Counted from the stretch's first letter, positions 8,992-18,582 are shown. The stretch is 64,000 nt of DNA from an uncultured Cyclobacteriaceae bacterium (GCA_905479015.1 CAJQKV010000017.1:1-64000), one strand, 5' to 3'. Notes: generated by a model from the letters alone, not told the origin. A program made the numbers and translations.

Positions 8992-9912
8992 TTATTCACT
9001 TGCAGCTAATTTCATTTCAAGCTCGATCATACCGTCTGATCCATCTGTACCCGTGATTGCACTTACATGAATTAAACCTTGTACGTTATCTACAGTTTTG
9101 AACATAAGTATTTCATTTGCAGACAGATTGGTTACGGTACCATTGGCATCGGTCACATCGACACCGGCTATAGCCGTTTCTATGTCACTGACGGTTACCA
9201 TTTCAAGATACTCAGCACTTGTGATGGTTGTGACAGCTAAAGTCGTTACATTTTGTGATCCCCATGCAGATAGATCATAGATAGTATATTCAGCAGGAGA
9301 GGCCAATGCGGCATTGTCAGTGGATCCGTAATAGTAACCAAAGTCGATACTTGCTGATACAGGATCGGAAGTCGATATGACATCACCTAAGCTATAAGTT
9401 TGATTATTGGCAATAGAATAAAAAGTTTGAGAGCTACTATCACCCAGAGGAGCATACAACATCACAGCAGTCTGAATTTTGGCTGCAGGAGAAACGACGA
9501 CAAAAGAAAAAGAAGCGGTTGCTGTATTTCCTTTTTCATCAACTGCTTCGAAATCGATGCTACCGTCTCCCAAGGAACTAGATGTCGAAACGGTCAGAGT
9601 GACCTTAGCATCGGTGGTGCCAGAGGCTATGTCCAAGTCATTTCGATTGATAGTACTCGATGCGACATCTCCACTTATATTTAAAGTATTGAAGCCTGCC
9701 TCTGCAGTTATGGAGATGACAATAGAGAAAGAATCTGCTGCAGTCACGTTTCCTCCACTCACTAAAGAATTTCCATCGGAGGTTGTTGCCGATAGGGAGA
9801 TGTCAATGCTGGACGCTACCTCTTCTATTACTTCGTCTTCGCTACACCCATAAAAAAAGACAAGTCCTAACAGGGAAGAAACGATGATTACTTTTTCAAA
9901 TATTTTTTTCAT
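8992..9912 (-). CDS. Surface or periplasmic lipoprotein of unknown function
   Basis: This is a 306-residue lipoprotein with Cys 23 at the end of a type II signal (FFYGC), followed by acidic residues as often seen in surface-exposed Bacteroidota lipoproteins. Residues about 36-140 are Ser/Thr/Val-rich and read as an Ig-like beta-sandwich (ending GNTATASFSFVVVSP). The second half contains aromatic-rich beta segments. I recognise no catalytic motif. It is monocistronic: a terminator follows it, and the AsmA gene diverges from it upstream. Confidence 0.8.
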   Translation of the reverse strand: MKKIFEKVIIVSSLLGLVFFYGCSEDEVIEEVASSIDISLSATTSDGNSLVSGGNVTAADSFSIVISITAEAGFNTLNISGDVASSTINRNDLDIASGTTDAKVTLTVSTSSSLGDGSIDFEAVDEKGNTATASFSFVVVSPAAKIQTAVMLYAPLGDSSSQTFYSIANNQTYSLGDVISTSDPVSASIDFGYYYGSTDNAALASPAEYTIYDLSAWGSQNVTTLAVTTITSAEYLEMVTVSDIETAIAGVDVTDANGTVTNLSANEILMFKTVDNVQGLIHVSAITGTDGSDGMIELEMKLAASE

Positions 9913-9974
9913 TTGTAATTATTAATTGAATTATATGATTGATTTAAAAATGGCTTAAAATTAGTAAAAGGTGA

Positions 9975-9998
9975 ATCTCAACAATTTTCAATTGAGAT
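9975..9998. repeat. Hairpin in the lipoprotein/AsmA divergent region
   Basis: ATCTCAA and TTGAGAT form a 7-bp inverted repeat around a 10-nt loop in the 271-bp divergent spacer. It has no U tail, so it is not an obvious terminator, and could be a regulator site or chance. I see no clear TAnnTTTG box elsewhere in the spacer. Confidence 0.35.
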
Positions 9999-10183
9999 GC
10001 TCAATAAAAATGTTAATTTTTAATAATAAAGTTGGTAAGTCATTTAATGAAGTCACAATTAAATAAGTCCAATATTTTTTATTCTTAACTTCATGTAATT
10101 GGTTAAATTAAATAAGGGTCTTGCTTGAGGGATGAAAATGCTATATTTAAGGCTAAATATTTCCTTGTTTCAAATATGATATT

Positions 10184-12853
10184 ATGAAAAAGTTATTAGT
10201 TGTGTTGGGTGTATTATTGGTCAGTCTACTTGGGATTCTTATTGCCGTACCCATCCTTTTCAAGGAAGACGCCAAAAAGGCGGTTGATGATGCCATTGCC
10301 GAACAAGTAAACGCCCATGTTTTTTATGATCAAGAAGGGTTCAGTCTTTCTTTATTTGAAAATTTTCCAAACTTCACTTTTTCAATGAAGGATTTTGGGG
10401 TATCAGGCATCGATGCTTTTGCCTCCGATACCTTGATTCAAGTAGCCTCTTTTGAAATCACTCTTGATCTTCTATCTGTGATCTCTGGAGAACAAATATT
10501 GATCAATGAAATAAGTCTGAAGTCACCTGAGATTACTATTTTATCCTTATCTGACGGACAAAACAATTATGATATTTTCAAAGAAACTACCGATGAAATC
10601 CCTTCGGAAACCCCTGCCGAAGAGCAGTCAACGTTCAGTTTAGCGATAAAAAAATGGCAAATTATAGATGGAAATTTCACGTATGATGATCTTTTAAGTG
10701 GAATTCATACTTCACTACTAGGTATTAATCATACAGGTTCTGGAGATTTTTCTCAAGACATTTTTGATCTAATGATCAAAACAACCATTGTTTCGGTAGA
10801 TCTAAATTATGAGGGTACAAATTATCTCAAAGAAAAAACCTTCGGTGCGGACCTCAACATGAAGATGAATTTACCAGACTCAAAATATACTTTCAGTGAT
10901 AACTCATTGACATTGGGAGCATTGAGTGTCGGTTTGAATGGAGATGTGATCCTTCCCGCAGATGCGGATATGGTATTGGATATTGAATTTCAATCGCTGG
11001 ATATGTCTATTAAATCTATTCTTTCACTTTTGCCGGGTGATTATTCATCTTATTTGGAAAATGTAAGTGCTGACGGCGAGGTAGGTATCGAAGGTAAGGT
11101 AAGTGGCGTCTATAACGAATCACGGTTACCGGATATAAATATCAATGCCATGATATCCAATGGCTATTTGGCTTACCAAGAATATCCCGTACCCATTGAG
11201 GAGGTTCAATTGGAAGCTGCTTTAGTCATACCGGGCGTCAATATGGATTTACTGTCTTTTTCAATGCCTCACTTTTCGATGCAGGTGGAGGGTCAAGATT
11301 TTAAGGCCCAAATGGAGTTTAATAATTTAGCGAATTATACTTGGGATTTGAATGTCAGCGGAGGACTTGACTTAGGTAAAATATTTCAGATCATACCCGT
11401 TGAAGGAATGGACCTCAATGGATTGATCTCTGGAAGTTTTGAGACCTCAGGTAATATGCTTCTGATAGAGGAAGAAAAGTATGAACAACTTCCTACCAAA
11501 GGTCGCGTGCAGGTAACTGATTTTAGTATTTCTGATGAAACGCTCCCAGTGGATATCAGGATTCCAGAAGCAGATTTGAGTTTTGATAATGAGCAAATCG
11601 CTTTGACTCAGTTTAAGGTACTCTTTGGTGAAAGCGATCTCCAAATGACAGGTACCTTAGAAAACTTCATAGGCTATGCATTGGAGCCTTCAGAGGTATT
11701 GCACGGTAAATTAAATTTCAATGCGCAAACATTAAATCTTAATCCTTTCCTTACAGCGACCGATACTTCAGTAGCGGATACTGCAGTGGATACCGCAGTG
11801 CTTGAAATAATAAGAATTCCAATCAATATCGATGTAGCATTGAACACTCAGATTGGACGTTTGCTATATGACAACCTGGAGTTCAATGATATGGATGGGA
11901 AGATCACGATGAGTGAAGGCATTGCGCAGTTAGATAATTTAGATTTTAATCTTTTAGAAGGAGGCTTTTTGATGAGTGGATTTTATAATTCTAATCCTCC
12001 GTTGCCACTATTTAATTTTAATTTTAAGATATCCTCCATGTCTATAAAAGAGACATTTTCTTCATTCAATACCATTCAGGAAATGGCGCCCGTGGCGAAG
12101 GACCTAGCGGGTGTTTTTTCCGCCGAATTCTTTACGGACGGGGTTTTAGATACCGGTATGATGCCGGTCATGGAATCTTTATCTGCCTTTGGTCTTATAG
12201 ACTTGAGATCGACCACTTATAGCAATCCCAAATTCATTAAAGGATTGAATAAAATAACTGGGGATAAGGGAGAAACGCTGAAACTTCAAGATATTAATTT
12301 TGAGTATGCCATCTCAGATGGAACCTTAATCATTGAACCTTTCGATTTTAAATTAGCGGGAAGGACCACGACCGTTTATGGTTCAAGTGGGATTTCAGGT
12401 ATCCATGCGAATATGGATTATACTCTGGAGACCGATCTTAAAACAGGCAACTTGGGGGCAGCCGCTAATAATATGATTGCTTCTTTGACGGGCTTGAATG
12501 ATCTGGTAGCTGAAGAGGTGAGGATGAAAATTAAGATCGAAGGAAACTATGAAGATCCTCAGTTGCGTTTAGATGGAATTTCTAATACCAAAAAAGGTTC
12601 CGGTGATAGCAAAATCAAAGATTTGGCCAAAGAGCAGGCAAAAAACAAACTCAAAGAGCAGCAAAAATTAGCCGAAAAAAAGGTTCAAGAAGAATTAGAT
12701 AAACAAAAGGCAGTTTTAAAGGCAGAAGCGGATAAGAAAGCAGCTGAGCTTAAGGTAGCCGCCGAAAAAAAGGCCAAAGAGGTATTGGGAGATGAGCTCA
12801 AATCAAAATTAGGTGGGAAACTCAAAGGTCTCAAAAAGAAAGATGGAGGTTAA
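10184..12853 (+). CDS. AsmA family protein
   Basis: This large envelope protein has one N-terminal membrane anchor (residues 4-26) and a long periplasmic body of beta-strand repeats typical of AsmA-like proteins, which are thought to bridge the inner and outer membranes and help phospholipid or lipoprotein traffic. The N-terminal FSLSLFENFPNFTFSMKDFG and the C-terminal region around 690-800 fit the AsmA family. The last 75 residues are a lysine/alanine/glutamate-rich coiled coil ending in KKDGG, an unusual charged tail that may be flexible. The ATG at 10184 is the only suitable start. It stands alone. Confidence 0.9.
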   Translation: MKKLLVVLGVLLVSLLGILIAVPILFKEDAKKAVDDAIAEQVNAHVFYDQEGFSLSLFENFPNFTFSMKDFGVSGIDAFASDTLIQVASFEITLDLLSVISGEQILINEISLKSPEITILSLSDGQNNYDIFKETTDEIPSETPAEEQSTFSLAIKKWQIIDGNFTYDDLLSGIHTSLLGINHTGSGDFSQDIFDLMIKTTIVSVDLNYEGTNYLKEKTFGADLNMKMNLPDSKYTFSDNSLTLGALSVGLNGDVILPADADMVLDIEFQSLDMSIKSILSLLPGDYSSYLENVSADGEVGIEGKVSGVYNESRLPDININAMISNGYLAYQEYPVPIEEVQLEAALVIPGVNMDLLSFSMPHFSMQVEGQDFKAQMEFNNLANYTWDLNVSGGLDLGKIFQIIPVEGMDLNGLISGSFETSGNMLLIEEEKYEQLPTKGRVQVTDFSISDETLPVDIRIPEADLSFDNEQIALTQFKVLFGESDLQMTGTLENFIGYALEPSEVLHGKLNFNAQTLNLNPFLTATDTSVADTAVDTAVLEIIRIPINIDVALNTQIGRLLYDNLEFNDMDGKITMSEGIAQLDNLDFNLLEGGFLMSGFYNSNPPLPLFNFNFKISSMSIKETFSSFNTIQEMAPVAKDLAGVFSAEFFTDGVLDTGMMPVMESLSAFGLIDLRSTTYSNPKFIKGLNKITGDKGETLKLQDINFEYAISDGTLIIEPFDFKLAGRTTTVYGSSGISGIHANMDYTLETDLKTGNLGAAANNMIASLTGLNDLVAEEVRMKIKIEGNYEDPQLRLDGISNTKKGSGDSKIKDLAKEQAKNKLKEQQKLAEKKVQEELDKQKAVLKAEADKKAAELKVAAEKKAKEVLGDELKSKLGGKLKGLKKKDGG

Positions 12854-13569
12854 AAAAAGTCTGTATTGATCTGAATGTTTTAGGTACATGTCGTATCTCA
12901 ATAATCTTTTCGTTCTACTCAAAAAAAGGAACAACTAATCAAGATTATGTTATTACTGTTATTTATTTTGGCACCTAGTAGAAGAGGCTTAATTTCATTG
13001 AAATCGAATACTATGAAATGAAGTAGGGTGAAACTTTGAGCACTTAATGCAAATTTTATTTTTGAATCACTGTTGGATTCATTTTGTCGGAGTCTTACTT
13101 CACAACCTTCGGAATGATCAAAATTTTGAATGATTGAATCCAAATATGCTCATCTTGATGGAAAAAATATATTATAAATGATTTGTGAAATTTATTTTGG
13201 TAATATAAGTTTGCTTCATAATCGGACATACAGCTCGATTTATTAAGAAGCGTTTAGAGACAGGCTCCATGATGCGCTAGCAACCCCCCTACTAAGAGAT
13301 AGGTGCTAATTCCTGATAAATAAATTAAATGCTTATGATTATCATGAAAAGTCTCAGTACCCAAGCAATATGGAATGCGATTCATTCCAATTACCGCAAC
13401 TCCTTTCACACCTACTTCACCTGCATAAGTTGCTGCGATATTTAGCATAACTTTTCGCGTAATTAACAATGACATTTTATAGATTATTCTAAACGTGCAC
13501 TGTTTTGGGTATTCAAAGAGGACATCATTCATCCTACTTCATCAATATTTTTACTTTTAAATTCAAACT
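12854..13569. other. 716-bp stretch without a confident gene
   Basis: The stretch is AT-rich. Two minus-strand open frames lie in it: 12919-13143 (74 codons, lysine- and asparagine-rich, no recognisable motif) and 13254-13532, listed separately. Neither has a good start context or a family signature. A weak TAnnTTTG-like box (TACTTTTA, one mismatch) lies about 20 nt before the transporter ATG at 13570. No RNA gene or terminator is evident. Confidence 0.5.
13254..13532 (-). CDS. Doubtful small ORF, possible gene relic
   Basis: This open frame of 92 codons is of uncertain reality. From residue 20 the translation has a protein-like balance, with alternating hydrophobic and glycine residues (AATYAGEVGVKGVAVIGM) and a second hydrophobic stretch near the C-terminus. 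I recognise no family. It lies antisense to the transporter genes that follow and shares no obvious promoter. It may be a decayed remnant, a lineage-specific small protein or a chance ORF. Confidence 0.2.
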   Translation of the reverse strand: MNDVLFEYPKQCTFRIIYKMSLLITRKVMLNIAATYAGEVGVKGVAVIGMNRIPYCLGTETFHDNHKHLIYLSGISTYLLVGGLLAHHGACL

Positions 13570-14121
13570 ATGGAAAAACTAATGGAGGTTATTCAAAATC
13601 CTTGGCCTTGGTATGTCTCTGGTCCATTATTGGGTATGACCGTTCCCTTATTATTGCTCTCTAGCAATAAAAAATTTGGAGTTTCTTCCGTTTTTAGACA
13701 CGTGGGATGTGCCCTGAATTGGAAAAAAATAGAATATTTCAATTATGATTTAAAAAATCACATTTGGAATCTTTTGTTTATCGTTGGGCTTATTTTCTCT
13801 GCTGTTTTTTTACTGCAATGGGTTGAAGTAAAACAAGGAGTTTTAAGTGATGCGGCTCAATTGTATTTTAATTCAAGGTCTATTTTGATTGAAGGTATAT
13901 TGCCTATATCAAGGTTTACATGGACATTTGGGAAGGAAATACTTATGATTTCCTTTGGTGGATTATGCATTGGTTTTGGTTCGAGATATGCCAACGGATG
14001 TACATCAGGCCATGCCATTACGGGATTATCATTACTTAGTTTAGGCTCCTTGATTGCAGTTATTGGATTTTTCATAGGTGGAGTTTTGGGCACATTTCTC
14101 ATTTTAGATTCGATTTTATGA
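13570..14121 (+). CDS. YeeE/YedE family transporter, first half
   Basis: This is a membrane protein of 183 residues with about five hydrophobic segments. The RYANGCTSGHAITGLS motif near residues 140-155 holds the conserved cysteine of YeeE/YedE proteins, which pass thiosulfate or related sulfur anions in the characterised TsuA. Here the usual full-length protein is split in two, as is common in Bacteroidota and Proteobacteria; the partner follows with a 4-nt ATGA overlap, so the two are translationally coupled. The metZ gene comes next, which suggests the imported sulfur serves biosynthesis. Confidence 0.9.
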   Translation: MEKLMEVIQNPWPWYVSGPLLGMTVPLLLLSSNKKFGVSSVFRHVGCALNWKKIEYFNYDLKNHIWNLLFIVGLIFSAVFLLQWVEVKQGVLSDAAQLYFNSRSILIEGILPISRFTWTFGKEILMISFGGLCIGFGSRYANGCTSGHAITGLSLLSLGSLIAVIGFFIGGVLGTFLILDSIL

Positions 14122-14531
14122 AGTGGATTAAGTTTGTCATAGCGGGGTTTTATTTTGGTTTTATTTTAATAAAATCTGAAGCCATTTCTTGGTATAGAAT
14201 TGTAGAGATGTTTCATTTTCAATCATTTCATATGTTTGGGATTATTGGTTCGGCGGTGGGTGTTGGCGCCATTTCGGTGCTTGTTATAAAAAAGTTAAAC
14301 CAATCAGTTTTCAAGACGCAGCCGATCGATTTAACAAAAAAGCCTTTTCAATTAAAAGCCCATTTGTTGGGTGGACTTATTTTTGGATTAGGATGGTCTT
14401 TGGTGGGTGCTTGTCCAGGTCCATTATTTGTTCATTTAGGCGCGGGAAATACTATTATCTTGATTCCTGTTCTATTTGTAATCTTGGGGACTTACTTCTA
14501 TGGACGTTTTAAGGATAGTCTTCCACACTGA
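14118..14531 (+). CDS. YeeE/YedE family transporter, second half (DUF6691-like)
   Basis: This 137-residue membrane protein with four hydrophobic segments completes the split YeeE/YedE transporter. Its GWSLVGACPGPLFVHLG motif near 95-112 contains the second conserved cysteine. Its ATG overlaps the stop of the first half. The two chains probably form one pore in the inner membrane. Thiosulfate is the best guess for the substrate, from the family; sulfite or other sulfur species cannot be excluded. Confidence 0.9.
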   Translation: MKWIKFVIAGFYFGFILIKSEAISWYRIVEMFHFQSFHMFGIIGSAVGVGAISVLVIKKLNQSVFKTQPIDLTKKPFQLKAHLLGGLIFGLGWSLVGACPGPLFVHLGAGNTIILIPVLFVILGTYFYGRFKDSLPH

Positions 14532-14600
14532 AAATAGGTAAGCATTCGTATGAAATGGAGATTGAATATATGGCTATGTATTATTTGAAATAGTATAATT

Positions 14601-15776
14601 ATGAAGATTAAAAAGTTTGAAACATTGGCCATCAGAACGCAAACAGTACGTTCTGAGCAAAGGGAACATTCGACGCCCTTACATTTAACTTCTAGTTTTG
14701 TTTTTGATGATTCATCACAAATGGAGGCAATGTTTGCTGATGAGCTAGAAGGTAATATTTATAGTAGGTTTTCAAACCCAAATGTTACAGAATTAATTGA
14801 AAAAATTAAGTTATTGGAAGGGGCGGAAGCGGGCTGGGCCACGGCAACAGGGATGGCCGCCATTTTCTCAACGTTTGGCGCCCTATTAAGTCAAGGAGAT
14901 CATGTTTTGGCTTGTCGTTCTGTCTTTGGATCTACCCATAATATTTTGACTAAAATATTGCCTTCATGGGGTATCGAAACTACTTTTGTTGACTTTGATG
15001 ACACCAAAAACTGGGATAAGGCCGTCAGAAAAAGCACGAAACTTATATTTGTTGAGACACCTACAAATCCTGGAGTAGATATCATTGACTTAAAATGGTT
15101 AGGAGAATTTTCAAGTGCACATCATCTCATTAATGTGGTTGACAATTGTTTTGCCACACCTTATTTGCAGCAGCCCATTAAATATGGTGCCGATTTGGTC
15201 ATTCACTCGGCTACCAAATATTTAGATGGTCAAGGAAGGGTTTTGGGTGGATTGATTGCTGGGAAGAAACATTTGATAGAAAAAATAAAGGGATTTGCGC
15301 GTCATTCTGGCCCTGCTTTAGCACCTTTTAACGCTTGGGTAATATCAAAAAGCTTAGAAACATTGGCCGTCAGAATGGATCGACATTGTGAAAATGCGCT
15401 TTCCTTAAGCCAACGACTAGAGCGATTATCTCAAATTGAGTTGGTTAAATATCCTTTTTTACCTTCTCATCCGCAATACGAAGTAGCTAAAAAGCAAATG
15501 AATGCTGGAGGAGGCATCATTTCATTCGTTATTTCAGGCGGTTTCGAGCGGGCATGTATTTTTTTAGATCAATTGGATTTAGTTTCATTAACGGCCAATT
15601 TAGGTGATACAAGAACGATTGCAACGCATCCGGCATCAACCACCCATGCCAAGTTGCCTACAACAGATAGGATAGCTATTGGAATTTTACCAGGGCTCAT
15701 TCGCCTGTCCATTGGCCTAGAGCATGTGGACGATCTTTACGAAGATATTGAACAAGCCTTAAGGTTAGGACATTAG
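14601..15776 (+). CDS. metZ: O-succinylhomoserine sulfhydrylase (trans-sulfuration family)
   Basis: This PLP enzyme of the Cys/Met metabolism family joins O-succinyl- (or O-acetyl-) homoserine with sulfide to give homocysteine. The PLP lysine is K206 in HSATKYLDGQGR, and the NVVDNCFATPYLQQP, GNIYSRFSNPN and GWATATGMAAI segments are characteristic. The SLGDTRTIATHPAST motif appears as NLGDTRTIATHPAST, and the 391-residue length is standard. The GQGRVLGG variant favours MetZ over cystathionine gamma-synthase or lyase, but activities in this family are hard to separate. It lies 69 nt after the sulfur transporter genes. Confidence 0.9.
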   Translation: MKIKKFETLAIRTQTVRSEQREHSTPLHLTSSFVFDDSSQMEAMFADELEGNIYSRFSNPNVTELIEKIKLLEGAEAGWATATGMAAIFSTFGALLSQGDHVLACRSVFGSTHNILTKILPSWGIETTFVDFDDTKNWDKAVRKSTKLIFVETPTNPGVDIIDLKWLGEFSSAHHLINVVDNCFATPYLQQPIKYGADLVIHSATKYLDGQGRVLGGLIAGKKHLIEKIKGFARHSGPALAPFNAWVISKSLETLAVRMDRHCENALSLSQRLERLSQIELVKYPFLPSHPQYEVAKKQMNAGGGIISFVISGGFERACIFLDQLDLVSLTANLGDTRTIATHPASTTHAKLPTTDRIAIGILPGLIRLSIGLEHVDDLYEDIEQALRLGH

Positions 15777-15910
15777 TAAGGTTAGATATACTTACTTTCC
15801 TATGATTTTTTAAAATATTATTTGGTAAACGGTAATATTTACCCAATTTATTTGCATAATTCCTTCATTTTCTCTATCTTCTAAAACTTCATATATAAAC
15901 ACATGCTAAA

Positions 15911-16369
15911 ATGGTAAAAAGTTATCGAGGTTTAGAAATGCCCAAGGAGGTTGATAAGCAACAACTTTTAGTTAAGGATTATATGGCAACCAGATTAATT
16001 AAATTTAAACCTGATCAATCCATCATTGAGGCAATGAATCTATTGTTGAGTAAAAATATTTCAGGGGCACCTGTAGTCAATGATCAAAATGAATTGGTTG
16101 GAATGATATCAGAATCAGATTGCATGAAGGAAATCATCAGGGGTAAATACCATAATATGCCCATTGATACGGGTTCCGTTTCATCTTATATGACCAAAGA
16201 AGTGGTTTTTATAGCACCTGACTTGAATATTTTTGAAGTAGCACAGATGTTTCTAGAAAGAAAGCTCAGAAGATTTCCTGTCGTTTATATGGGGAAACTG
16301 GTTGGACAGATCAGTCAAAAGGATGTAATCAGAGCATTTAAGAAAGTCAGAAGTAGTACTTGGAGGTAA
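15911..16369 (+). CDS. CBS-domain pair protein
   Basis: This 152-residue cytoplasmic protein is essentially two CBS domains, about residues 22-85 and 92-148, each with the usual VKDYM/VSSYM entry, GAPVVN and RRFPVV cores and a VGMISE/VGQISQKD strand. Such stand-alone pairs bind adenine nucleotides and regulate partners. A later ATG at 15938 is possible. The translation product is soluble and the partner is unknown; the next gene, 27 nt downstream, may be co-transcribed. Confidence 0.9.
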   Translation: MVKSYRGLEMPKEVDKQQLLVKDYMATRLIKFKPDQSIIEAMNLLLSKNISGAPVVNDQNELVGMISESDCMKEIIRGKYHNMPIDTGSVSSYMTKEVVFIAPDLNIFEVAQMFLERKLRRFPVVYMGKLVGQISQKDVIRAFKKVRSSTWR

Positions 16370-16396
16370 ATATTTTGATTTTTTTTTTGAGATGGG

Positions 16397-16777
16397 TTGG
16401 TTCATATCGATCAAAATGATAAGTTTGATAAATTATTTGAATTAACTATGGGATTAGGGAACGCAATTAATAATTTTTCAAACGAAGTCAAGTCAGGAAT
16501 TAATAATTTCTTAAAGAAATTCAAACCTACCTATTCGGTGAATGCAGTGACTTATTTTGTCATTCCCGGAGCCCCTTTGAAGAAAAACGTAAATGCCTAT
16601 CATTTTGGGAAAGGAGAGTTGTCTGAAGCAAAACTCTTTTTTGATCAGGTGTTCAAAAAAACTAAGGAATTGGGTTTTGCACCTGTCGAATTGCAGCTTA
16701 TACAAGGCAAGAAAAAATTGATTGATGAGCAAAAGTTGGGGCCGGTAGACATCGTCAAAAGTGCCATTCAACATTAA
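16397..16777 (+). CDS. Conserved-looking small protein of unknown function
   Basis: I do not recognise this protein of 126 residues (TTG start at 16397), or 109 if it begins at the ATG at 16448, which may be the better start. An amphipathic helix region, AINNFSNEVKSGINNFLKKF, is followed by an alpha/beta part with VNAVTYFVIPGAP and a lysine-rich C-terminus. No signal peptide or membrane span is visible. It follows the CBS gene closely on the same strand and ends 68 nt from the convergent ABC exporter gene. Confidence 0.6.
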   Translation: MVHIDQNDKFDKLFELTMGLGNAINNFSNEVKSGINNFLKKFKPTYSVNAVTYFVIPGAPLKKNVNAYHFGKGELSEAKLFFDQVFKKTKELGFAPVELQLIQGKKKLIDEQKLGPVDIVKSAIQH

Positions 16778-16845
16778 TATTAGTTTTCTCGTTTTTTTAA
16801 CTAAATACGAGTCCTTTTATTTCGCTTAGGATAAAAAACCTAAGA

Positions 16846-18582
16846 TTATATTCTTGCCTGGTACGTATACAATTCAAAATAGCGACCCTCCTTACTTATC
16901 AAATCGTCATGTGTGCCTTTTTCAGCGATCACTCCATCTTCGATCACCAAAATCTGATCAGCTCTTCGTATGGTACTTAGTCTGTGGGCAATAACGAAGG
17001 TAGTTCTACCACCCATTAGATTCTCAAGACTTTTTTGAATATATGATTCGCTTTCTGTATCTAAATTGGAGGTGGCTTCATCCAAAATCAATATTCTGGG
17101 ATTGGCTAAGATGGCTCGAGCAATAGCTATGCGTTGTCGTTGACCTCCTGACAATTTGATTCCGCGTTCGCCGATGACGGTGGCCATACCCTCTTCGAAG
17201 CGATCGGTAAATTCGGTGACATAAGCCGCCTTTGCTGCCGCAATGACTTCCGCGTCTGTTGCGTTGGGTCTTGGGAATAAAATATTTTCTTTGATGGTAC
17301 CTTCAAACAAAAAATCATCTTGAAGCACCACACCCAACTGACTCCTAAAGTTTTCCAAGGATATAAGTGAAAGATCATGTCCATCAACGGTAATAGTTCC
17401 TGCATTCGGAGTAATGAAACTAGCCGCTAGTGCGGCTATGGTTGACTTCCCAGATCCAGATGATCCTACCAAGGCAGTGACGGATCCAGGACGTGCGTCA
17501 AAGGAGATATCATGGAGCACCTTTTTTTCTTCTTCATACCCAAAGGTCACGTTACTAAACTGCACATGCCCTTCTATGTTTTTGATTTTATGGGTTCGAA
17601 TCGAACCATCATCCTCGGATTCCATATTCATCAATTCTTCTGTTCTATCGAGTCCAGCAAAAGCTTCGGTGAGTTGACTTCCAATATTACTCATCTGAAC
17701 GATTGGAGCAATCATGAATCCTAGGTATAAAGTAAAGGATAAAAATTCACCTATGGTAAGGTCATTGTTCATGATCATGTAACCTCCTATGCCCATAATC
17801 CCTGTACTCGAGAGGCCTAGTAAAAAGGTAGCTGAACTGGTGATAATGCTCGTAGCAGTAAGACTTTTCTTCACATTTAAAAACAACTTTTCAGTCCCTT
17901 CTTCAAAGGATTTAATTTCCTGTTTTTCTGCATTAAATCCTTTGATCACACGTACGCCATTTAAAGTTTCTGTGAGTCGACCCGTGACCTCTGCATTGAT
18001 TTTGCCTCTTTCCCGAAAAACAGGACGAATGTATCCAAAGGCCTTCAATGATACGACTCCAAAAATGGCTACAGGAACCAGCACATAAACGGTCATCATC
18101 GGACTTATCTTAATCAATAAAGCCAAGGAAATAAAGGCGGTCAATACACCTCCCACAAGCTGAACAAGACCTGTTCCTACTAGATTTCGGACTCCTTCAA
18201 CATCAGTCATGATTCGAGAGACCAATTCGCCCGACTTTGTGTTATCAAAAAATCGCGTCGGTAAATAGATTACTTTCTTTTGGACTTGAACGCGGAGTTT
18301 AGCAATCAGGTGTTGTGCTTCTACACTTAATATTTTAGTTAATAAAAAGGAGGTAATGGCTTGTATGGTGATGGCTCCAATCACCCATAAAAGCAAGGTC
18401 TTAAGCATTTCTATATCTTTATTGATGATTACGTCATCCATTAAATACTGACTGGCTCCGGGTAAGACCAAACTAGCAAGTCTGCTCAGGATAATTAAAA
18501 AAAGGCCTATCAGGATAGGTTTTTTTCTGGGCCAAATAATAGTTTTAAAAACGTGACTAAGGGTTACTTTTGATTTTGCCAT
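16846..18582 (-). CDS. ABC exporter, fused permease-ATPase (MsbA/LmrA-like)
   Basis: This is a half-transporter of about 578 residues. The N-terminal type I exporter domain has six membrane helices (about residues 20-300) and includes the RLASLVLPGASQYLMDDVI start common in Bacteroidota. The ATPase domain has Walker A GSSGSGKST, signature LSGGQRQR, Walker B ILILDEAT and the switch His in VIAHRLSTIR. It probably works as a homodimer exporting lipids, peptides or drugs. The ATG at 18582 (MAKSKVTL) is preferred over an in-frame start 30 nt upstream. Confidence 0.92.
   Translation of the reverse strand: MAKSKVTLSHVFKTIIWPRKKPILIGLFLIILSRLASLVLPGASQYLMDDVIINKDIEMLKTLLLWVIGAITIQAITSFLLTKILSVEAQHLIAKLRVQVQKKVIYLPTRFFDNTKSGELVSRIMTDVEGVRNLVGTGLVQLVGGVLTAFISLALLIKISPMMTVYVLVPVAIFGVVSLKAFGYIRPVFRERGKINAEVTGRLTETLNGVRVIKGFNAEKQEIKSFEEGTEKLFLNVKKSLTATSIITSSATFLLGLSSTGIMGIGGYMIMNNDLTIGEFLSFTLYLGFMIAPIVQMSNIGSQLTEAFAGLDRTEELMNMESEDDGSIRTHKIKNIEGHVQFSNVTFGYEEEKKVLHDISFDARPGSVTALVGSSGSGKSTIAALAASFITPNAGTITVDGHDLSLISLENFRSQLGVVLQDDFLFEGTIKENILFPRPNATDAEVIAAAKAAYVTEFTDRFEEGMATVIGERGIKLSGGQRQRIAIARAILANPRILILDEATSNLDTESESYIQKSLENLMGGRTTFVIAHRLSTIRRADQILVIEDGVIAEKGTHDDLISKEGRYFELYTYQARI

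Noticed and set aside
12919-13143. Minus-strand frame of 74 codons
   Set aside because: Rich in Asn, Ser, Ile and Leu as expected from AT-rich spacer, no motif, no start context; not annotated as a gene.
15830-15850. GGTAAA/TTTACC inverted repeat upstream of the CBS gene as a regulator site
   Set aside because: Only 6 bp per arm in AT-rich sequence, no second copy noticed; too weak to list.
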